Origin: JBCBGF01 sp038526915
GTDB lineage: Bacteria; Pseudomonadota; Alphaproteobacteria; Rhodobacterales; Rhodobacteraceae
NCBI GenBank assembly: GCA_038526915.1
Contig: JBCBGF010000008.1
Span: 98,062 to 162,061 of the forward strand
DNA length: 64,000 nt
Direction: 5' to 3'
In this document: in pieces, positions 59,193 to 64,000 of the stretch
Layout of the letters: the number at the start of each line of letters is the position of its first letter
How positions within the stretch are numbered: the stretch's first letter is position 1
Notes under the pieces: model-generated
Databases searched by the model: none
Seen by the model: only the letters and a program-made list of their open reading frames with translations
Told to the model about the DNA's origin: nothing
Program-made: the position numbers and the translations under genes

Positions 59193-59969
59193 TCACGCGC
59201 TCTTCAAGCACCCCGGCCGCGCACCACCGGCCCAGGCCCGCACCGCATCGCCAAACGCCTCGAACAGCCTGCGCGATACCGGATCAGCCGCGGCGTTGTA
59301 TTCCGCATGCCACTGCACCCCCAGCATAAAGCCCGGCGCGCCGTCGACATAGATCGCCTCGGGCGTTGAGTCTTCGGCCCGGCCATCGATCACGATACGC
59401 TCGCCCGCCTCTTCGATCCCCTGCCCGTGCAGCGTGTTGGTGCGCACGACCTCCGCCCCCATCAGCCGCGCGAACACACCGCCCGGCGTGAAATGCACGT
59501 CATGGCGCAGTTCGAACTTTTCCTCGATCGTGCCATCGGGCGGCATCCGGTGGTTCATCCGCCCCGGCAGATCGCGAATCTCGGGATGCAGAGTCCCGCC
59601 CATGGCCACATTCATCTCCTGAAAGCCGCGGCACACCGCCAGGATCGGCTGGCCGCTCTCAACACAGGCCTTCACGAGGCCCAGCGCCACCGCATCACGC
59701 TTGCGATCGAAGGTGCCATGGGCCTCGGTCGGGGCATGGCCGTATTCCTCAGGATGCACATTGGGCCGACCGCCGGTCAGCAGGAACCCATCGCAAGCCG
59801 CCATCAGATCGTGCACATCCACCAGATCCGGACAGGTCGGCACGATCAGAGGCACCGCCCCCGCCACTTCGGACACCGCTTGCGAGCACATCGCCGATCC
59901 CCCATGGATCAGGTATTGATCATTGATCAGATGGGCATTGCCGACGATTCCAACGACGGGCCGGGACAT
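59193..59969 (-). CDS. class I glutamine amidotransferase-like hydrolase (peptidase C26)
   Basis: A 258-residue protein resembling gamma-glutamyl-GABA hydrolase (PuuD type). The cysteine nucleophile is in ILAVCRGFQEMNVAMGG, with GFLLTGGRPNVHPEEYG before it and the catalytic histidine and glutamate pair in LGVQWHAEYNA after it. PuuD releases GABA in putrescine breakdown; related enzymes act on other gamma-glutamyl compounds. A palindromic site lies 21 bases upstream of its start. Confidence 0.82.
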   Translation of the reverse strand: MSRPVVGIVGNAHLINDQYLIHGGSAMCSQAVSEVAGAVPLIVPTCPDLVDVHDLMAACDGFLLTGGRPNVHPEEYGHAPTEAHGTFDRKRDAVALGLVKACVESGQPILAVCRGFQEMNVAMGGTLHPEIRDLPGRMNHRMPPDGTIEEKFELRHDVHFTPGGVFARLMGAEVVRTNTLHGQGIEEAGERIVIDGRAEDSTPEAIYVDGAPGFMLGVQWHAEYNAAADPVSRRLFEAFGDAVRAWAGGARPGCLKSA

Positions 59970-59990
59970 GGGTCACCTCGCATGCGGTCT

Positions 59991-60006
59991 CTCACATATA
60001 TGTGAG
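59991..60006. promoter_or_regulatory. perfect palindrome CTCACATATATGTGAG
   Basis: A 16-base perfect inverted repeat without spacer, in the short gap before the amidotransferase-like gene. Size and symmetry suit a GntR- or TetR-type operator that controls it. Confidence 0.6.
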
Positions 60007-60067
60007 CGATACAGCCACCGCCCCCAAGTGAAAAGCGCACGGGCGCACAAGGGGGTGTGCAAAAGGT

Positions 60068-60496
60068 CTAAATTTCAGGCGTATACCCCGCGGCGATGAT
60101 CCCGGCAGTCGCAGCTTCGGCATCGTTATCCGACGTATCGCCAGTCACCCCGACCGCCCCCAATATGGCTCCGCGCCCGTCGCGCACCAGAACACCGCCT
60201 GGTACGGGCACCACCTGCCCGCCATAAACGCCGTTGACCGCGTTCATGAAATACCCCTGCGCCTCGGCCCGCGCCATCTGCGCCGTCCCGGCCATGCCGA
60301 GCATAACCGAGCCATAAGCCTTGCCATGGGCAATCGCAAACCGCCCCGGCGCTGCGCCATCTTCCCGCTCAAACGCGCGCACGTGGCCGCCTGCATCCAG
60401 CACGATCACGCTCAGGGGCTTCAGCCCCATCTCGCGCCCCTTCGACAGCGTTTGCCGCACAATCCGCCGCGCGCGCGCCAAAGTGATCTCTCCCAT
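60068..60496 (-). CDS. glcG: GlcG/HbpS-like protein
   Basis: A 142-residue protein of the GlcG family (haem-degrading/HbpS fold): LARARRIVRQTLSKGREMG, LSVIVLDAGGHVRAFEREDG, VNGVYGGQVVPVPGGVLVR and GAVGVTGDTSDNDAEAATAG are its conserved blocks. GlcG accompanies glycolate/malate-synthase genes in E. coli; its job there is not known. GGGAGGACACAA precedes the ATG. It lies 68 bases after glcB. Confidence 0.85.
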   Translation of the reverse strand: MGEITLARARRIVRQTLSKGREMGLKPLSVIVLDAGGHVRAFEREDGAAPGRFAIAHGKAYGSVMLGMAGTAQMARAEAQGYFMNAVNGVYGGQVVPVPGGVLVRDGRGAILGAVGVTGDTSDNDAEAATAGIIAAGYTPEI

Positions 60497-60520
60497 TTGT
60501 GTCCTCCCTCGTCTCGTCTT

Positions 60521-60548
60521 TGGTCCGAAAATATCCCCGCCGGAGGCA
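60521..60548. repeat. dispersed repeat TTGGTCC...CCGGAGGC
   Basis: Near-identical to the sequence at 14645-14672, here between glcB and glcG. Followed by GCGGGC GTCAGCC GCCCGC-like inverted bases near 60557, probably a hairpin separating the two coding regions. Confidence 0.5.
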
Positions 60549-60564
60549 AGAAATCGGGCGGGCG

Positions 60565-62712
60565 TCAGCCCGCCGCCTTCCGCTCCAGCCGCCGGGCATG
60601 CAGCACCGGCTCGGTATAGCCCGAGGGCTGCACCCGCCCCTCGAACACCAGATCGCAGGCCGCCCGATAGGCGATCCCGTCAAACCCGGGTGCCATCGGC
60701 TGGTACAGCGGATCGTCCGCATTCTGCCGATCCACCACCGCGGCCATCTTTTCCATCGCCGCCGTCACCTCCTCCCGGCTGACCACCCCATGGTGCAGCC
60801 AGTTCGCGATATGCTGGGCCGAGATCCGGCAGGTCGCGCGGTCTTCCATCAGACCCACGTCGTTCAGGTCAGGCACCTTGGAGCACCCCACCCCCTGATC
60901 GACCCAGCGCACGACATAGCCGAGGATCCCTTGGGCGTTGTTCTCCACCTCGCGGATGATCTGGGCCTTGGACCACTTGCGATAGGTCGCCTGCGGGATA
61001 TCGAGGATCCCGTCCACATGCGCGCGCCGCCCGCCTGCCTTCAGCCCCGCTTGCACCGCGAAAACATCCACCTTGTGGTAGTGCAGCGCATGCAGCGTGG
61101 CGGCGGTGGGCGACGGGACCCAGGCGCAGTTCGCCCCCGCCTTGGGGTGTTCAATCTTCGTCTCGACCATCGCGGCCATCTTGTCCGGCATGGCCCACAT
61201 GCCCTTGCCTATCTGCGCGCGGCCCGACAGCCCGCATTCCAGGCCCACATCGACATTCAGGTTCTCATAGGCCGAAATCCACGCCTTGCGCTTGATGAAG
61301 TCCTTCCGGCTGAAGGGCCCCGCCTCCATCGACGTATGGATCTCATCCCCGGTGCGATCGAGGAAGCCTGTATTGATAAACGCCACGCGATGTTTTGCGG
61401 CCCGGATGCATTCCTTGAGGTTCACCGACGTCCGCCGCTCCTCATCCATGATCCCCAGCTTCACGGTGTATTGCGGCAGGCCCAGCACCTCTTCCACGCG
61501 GGTGAAGATGGCATCGGCAAATGCCACTTCCTCGGGCCCATGCATCTTGGGCTTCACCACATAGACCGAGCCTTCAGTCGAGTTCCGGGGGCCATCGGTC
61601 TTCTTCAGATCGTGCATCGCGATGAGTGTCGTCACCATCGCGTCCATCAGCCCCTCGAAACATTCCCCCGACCCGTCCGTGATCGCGGGGTTCGTCATCA
61701 GGTGGCCCACATTGCGGATCAGCATCAGCGCCCGGCCCTTGACCGACACGGTGCCCTGCCCGTCGGGCGTGGTAAACTCTCGATCCGGGTTCAGCCGCCG
61801 GGTGACGGATTTGCCGCCCTTCTCGAACGTGTCTTCCAGATCGCCGAGCATCAGGCCTAGCCAGTTGCGATAGGCCACGACCTTGTCCTCGGCATCCACG
61901 CAAGCCACCGAGTCCTCGCAATCCATGATGGCCGACACCGCCGCCTCCAGCCGCACATCCGCCAGCCCCGCCTGATCCCGGGCGCCGATGGCGTGGGTTC
62001 GGTCGAAGATCAGCTCCACGTGCAGCCCGTTGTTCCGCAAGAGCACCGCCTCCGGCGCACGGGGATGTCCGCGGTAGCCTGCGAATTTTGACGGGTCCAT
62101 CAGCGGCAAGTCATCGATCAGCAGCTTGCCCTCGCGCACGTGATAGCGCCGCGCATCCGCATGGCTCGTCCCATCGATCGGAAACGCCTCGTCAAGAAAT
62201 ACCCGCGCCCGCGCCACGACGCGTGCACCGCGCCCCTTGTTGTAGCCACCGGCGGGCGGCAGATCGCCCATCGCATCGGTGCCATAGAAGGCGTCGTAAA
62301 GGCTCCCCCACCGCGCATTGGCCGCGTTCAGCGCATAGCGCGCATTGGTGATCGGCACGACAAGCTGGGGGCCTGGTACGCTGGCGATCTCAGGATCGGT
62401 GTTCTGCGTCTCGATCTCGAAATCATCGCCTTCGGGCAGAAGGTACCCGATCTCGGTCAGGAACGCCTTGTAGGCCTCGTGATCATGGGGCTGGTTGCGG
62501 TGGCGCAGGTGCCAGTCGTCGATCTGGGTCTGCAAGGTCTCGCGTTTTTCCAGGAGCGCACGGTTCTCCGGCCCGAAATCGGCCATCAGCGCCGCCAGAC
62601 CCGCCCAGAACGCGTCAGTCGACACGCCTGTCCCCGGCAGCGCCTCGTCTTCCACAAACGCCACAAGTTCGGGCGCAATTGTAAGGCCCGCGATCTGCGA
62701 GGGTAAGGTCAT
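60565..62712 (-). CDS. glcB: malate synthase G
   Basis: Condenses glyoxylate with acetyl-CoA to malate. The 715-residue length is normal for isoform G (isoform A is near 530). Start TLPSQIAGLTIAPELVAFVE, the DGTSHADARRYHVREGKLLI segment, ARVVARARVFLDEAFP, EDSVACVDAEDKV with a catalytic acid, NWLGLMLGDLE, and the end YTEPVLHARRLERKAAG are typical. It pairs with glcG as in the glycolate operon; the glycolate oxidase genes are not in the window. Confidence 0.95.
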   Translation of the reverse strand: MTLPSQIAGLTIAPELVAFVEDEALPGTGVSTDAFWAGLAALMADFGPENRALLEKRETLQTQIDDWHLRHRNQPHDHEAYKAFLTEIGYLLPEGDDFEIETQNTDPEIASVPGPQLVVPITNARYALNAANARWGSLYDAFYGTDAMGDLPPAGGYNKGRGARVVARARVFLDEAFPIDGTSHADARRYHVREGKLLIDDLPLMDPSKFAGYRGHPRAPEAVLLRNNGLHVELIFDRTHAIGARDQAGLADVRLEAAVSAIMDCEDSVACVDAEDKVVAYRNWLGLMLGDLEDTFEKGGKSVTRRLNPDREFTTPDGQGTVSVKGRALMLIRNVGHLMTNPAITDGSGECFEGLMDAMVTTLIAMHDLKKTDGPRNSTEGSVYVVKPKMHGPEEVAFADAIFTRVEEVLGLPQYTVKLGIMDEERRTSVNLKECIRAAKHRVAFINTGFLDRTGDEIHTSMEAGPFSRKDFIKRKAWISAYENLNVDVGLECGLSGRAQIGKGMWAMPDKMAAMVETKIEHPKAGANCAWVPSPTAATLHALHYHKVDVFAVQAGLKAGGRRAHVDGILDIPQATYRKWSKAQIIREVENNAQGILGYVVRWVDQGVGCSKVPDLNDVGLMEDRATCRISAQHIANWLHHGVVSREEVTAAMEKMAAVVDRQNADDPLYQPMAPGFDGIAYRAACDLVFEGRVQPSGYTEPVLHARRLERKAAG

Positions 62713-62734
62713 GTTCCGGTTCCCTTTGTCATTG

Positions 62735-62750
62735 GTATGCGGTGGCATAC
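62735..62750. promoter_or_regulatory. candidate operator GTATGC-GGTG-GCATAC upstream of glcB
   Basis: A perfect six-base inverted repeat with a four-base centre, 23 bases before the glcB ATG. Glycolate genes in E. coli answer to GlcC, a GntR-family regulator; a protein of that class may bind here. No such gene is visible in the window. Confidence 0.55.
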
Positions 62751-62903
62751 GCGCGACGTTTTAGGTTTGTCAGGGGGTGCAATCAAGGGTCGGCGCGGAT
62801 GAACCGACCTGGTAGTGGGAACAGGGTTAACGCGCGGACCCTGCGACAAAAACACTTTGCCAATCACCTAACTTTTCCTTGCCAGCGCCCATGCGCTCCG
62901 CTT

Positions 62904-62923
62904 ACTTAGCCACATGGCTAAGT
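62904..62923. promoter_or_regulatory. palindrome overlapping the arsR-type start codon
   Basis: ACTTAGCCA-CA-TGGCTAAGT with nine-base perfect arms includes the start codon of the ArsR-type regulator. Such regulators commonly repress themselves at sites like this, so it is a probable autoregulatory operator. Confidence 0.65.
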
Positions 62924-63249
62924 ATGATCCCACTCTCGACACCCTCTTCGCCGCGCTGTCGGACCCCACGCGCCGCGCCATGCTCAACCGCCTGATGCAG
63001 GGGCCCGCCACCGTCAGCGATCTGGCCCACCCCTTTGACATGGCCCTGCCCACGATCCTCCAGCACCTGGCCAAGCTGGAGGCGGGCAAGCTCATCACAA
63101 CCCATAAAGAAGGCCGCACCCGCATCTGCACCGCCAACCCCGCCGCACTCGCCGAGGCTGCCGACTGGCTCGCCGATCAACGCGCAGCGTGGGACGCACG
63201 GCTGGATCGGCTGGAAGCATTTCTCGACCAACAGGACCCAAAGACATGA
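62914..63249 (+). CDS. ArsR-type winged-helix regulator
   Basis: A 111-residue regulator: LFAALSDPTRRAMLNRLMQG, ATVSDLAHPFDMALPTILQHLAKLEAGKLI (named) and KEGRTRICTANPAAL match the winged helix of ArsR proteins of the subgroup paired with SRPBCC genes, with no metal-binding cysteines. Its stop overlaps the SRPBCC gene (ATGA), and the promoter carries a palindrome over its start. It probably senses a small organic molecule rather than metal. Confidence 0.88.
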   Translation: MAKYDPTLDTLFAALSDPTRRAMLNRLMQGPATVSDLAHPFDMALPTILQHLAKLEAGKLITTHKEGRTRICTANPAALAEAADWLADQRAAWDARLDRLEAFLDQQDPKT

Positions 63250-63692
63250 CCAAACACGGCACTTTCACCCTGGAACGCAGCCTCGCCGCCGCCCCCGCCC
63301 GCGTCTGGGCGGCCTTCGCCGAAGCTGAGGCCCGCGCGATCTGGGGGATCCCTGATCCCGCGTTGAACATGACGTTCTCAGGGACCGATTTCCGCGTGGG
63401 CGGGCGTGATCTGTGCCTCTGTGGCCCGGGCCCCGCCGAGGGGGTGACGGTCGAGACGCTCTATCACGCGATCGACCCCGGCCACCGGATCGTGTCGACC
63501 GAGCTGATCGGGATGCCCGCAGATCCCGATGGTGCCTCGCTCGTCACCGTGATGATGGCGCCCGATGGCGACGGGACGGCGCTGACGGTCACGGTGCAAT
63601 CGGTATCGCTGGGGGAGGACGACAGCATCGCCGAGATCGAGGGCGGCTGGACCGCCGCGCTGGGCAATCTGGAGCGCTACTTGGCGCGCTGA
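63246..63692 (+). CDS. SRPBCC/AHSA1-type protein
   Basis: A 148-residue START-like protein: FTLERSLAAAPARVWAAFAE, ARAIWGIPDPALNMTF, FRVGGRDLCLCGPG, VVSTELIGMPAD-like strand and WTAALGNLERYLA fit the Aha1/SRPBCC fold with a hydrophobic pocket. In such operons it may bind a lipid or solvent-like molecule. Its end overlaps the DUF2256 gene on the other strand by 16 bases. Confidence 0.85.
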   Translation: MTKHGTFTLERSLAAAPARVWAAFAEAEARAIWGIPDPALNMTFSGTDFRVGGRDLCLCGPGPAEGVTVETLYHAIDPGHRIVSTELIGMPADPDGASLVTVMMAPDGDGTALTVTVQSVSLGEDDSIAEIEGGWTAALGNLERYLAR

Positions 63693-63823
63693 GCGCGGCA
63701 ACGGTCCGAGCAATACTTCACCTCATCCCAGACCTTCGCCCATTTCTTGCGCCAGGTGAACGGCAGGCCGCAGGTGGCGCAGGTCTTGGTTGGGAGGTCG
63801 GATTTCTTGCGGGTTTTGGGCAT
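63677..63823 (-). CDS. DUF2256 zinc-ribbon mini-protein
   Basis: A 48-residue protein: MPKTRKKSDLPTKTCATCGL then PFTWRKKWAKVWDEVKYCSD and CRAQRAK. Four cysteines (TCATCG and YCSDRC) form a likely zinc ribbon. This is the DUF2256 pattern, a very short conserved family of unknown function. The ATG is chosen because longer frames carry unrelated residues. Convergent with the SRPBCC gene. Confidence 0.85.
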   Translation of the reverse strand: MPKTRKKSDLPTKTCATCGLPFTWRKKWAKVWDEVKYCSDRCRAQRAK

Positions 63824-63920
63824 GGCCACGTCAGTCGGAAGATGGGTGCAGTGCAACGTACCGAGTGGCCGCGTTGCCGTCGAGAGACACACAATTTCTG
63901 CTGACTGAACTGCTTCGAAA

Positions 63921-64000
63921 GGGCAGCCCCCGACCGCGGGTGGGGGCATAGCCCCCGCCCATGGGGGCGGTCGGGGGCTGCCCGGCGGTGCCCGCCGGGC
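63921..64000. repeat. two-hairpin repeat element, copy 3
   Basis: Outer arms GGGCAGCCCCCGACCGC and GCGGTCGGGGGCTGCCC, both perfect, enclose GGTGGGGGCATAGCCCCCGCC; a second hairpin CCCGGCGG-TG-CCCGCCGGG follows and runs to the window edge. Confidence 0.75.

Noticed and set aside
1..64000. tRNA, rRNA, transposase or phage genes
   Set aside because: None could be recognised by reading both strands; a tRNA scan was not possible, so a missed tRNA in an intergenic gap cannot be fully excluded.

Overview
The window is high-GC chromosomal DNA of an alphaproteobacterium of the Rhodobacterales (Roseobacter/Rhodobacter type; genus not decided). The reasons are the complex I gene order with many interposed small frames, as described for Paracoccus and Rhodobacter, several small protein families typical of this order (DUF5333-like, DUF5337-like, DUF3291), a leucine-degradation operon, malate synthase G, and GC-rich palindromic repeats of roseobacter type. 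No tRNA, rRNA, CRISPR array, transposase or prophage was found.

Layout. (1) 1-14495, minus strand: a nuo operon running nuoA-B-C-D-E-F-G-H-I-J (J cut by the left edge). Accessory genes sit at almost every junction: a DUF2158 mini-protein, a sulfotransferase, a DUF559 gene flanked by inverted palindromes, a membrane-anchored helix-hairpin-helix protein that shares its domain with NuoE, a DUF5337-like membrane protein, three related coiled-coil mini-proteins, two DUF5333-like secreted proteins, a DUF3291 protein, a small possible lipoprotein and a cysteine-free carboxymuconolactone decarboxylase-fold protein. Most junctions overlap by 1-4 bases. (2) 14691-23950, minus strand: leucine/isovalerate catabolism (ivd, mccB, mccA, hmgL, a methylglutaconyl-CoA hydratase candidate) with an embedded nuclease, two glutathione transferases and tandem membrane paralogues. 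(3) 24098-29991: DegT-type aminotransferase and gph (minus), then glmU, glmS and an AlkD-like gene (plus). (4) 30148-33376: two TbpB-fold lipoproteins followed by a TPR/Slam-type outer-membrane protein, a likely type XI (Slam) secretion locus with related promoters upstream of both cargo genes. (5) 33412-38485: acyl-CoA synthetase (minus); moaA, kdtA and a glycosyltransferase (plus). (6) 38741-49243: a peptide ABC transporter split over two strands, with two M20 hydrolases beside its ATPase gene. (7) 49240-64000: DUF3422, OsmC, ParDE, pntAB, a methyltransferase, kynureninase, an Imm31-like orphan, a small repeat-bearing secreted protein, sugar isomerase, class I amidotransferase, glcG and glcB, an ArsR/SRPBCC pair and a DUF2256 mini-protein.

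How it fits together: region 1 supplies the proton-pumping NADH dehydrogenase, and pntAB links NADH and NADPH through the same proton gradient. Leucine catabolism and glyoxylate use (glcB) feed acetyl-CoA and C4 acids into central metabolism. The peptide transporter with ArgE-type hydrolases suggests uptake and trimming of peptides or acylated amino acids. ivd and the distant acyl-CoA synthetase carry the same palindrome (TGAAC-N4-GTTCA) just upstream, so they may share a repressor. The least explained parts are the accessory proteins inside the nuo operon and the Slam/TbpB-like locus, which has no TonB receptor beside it.
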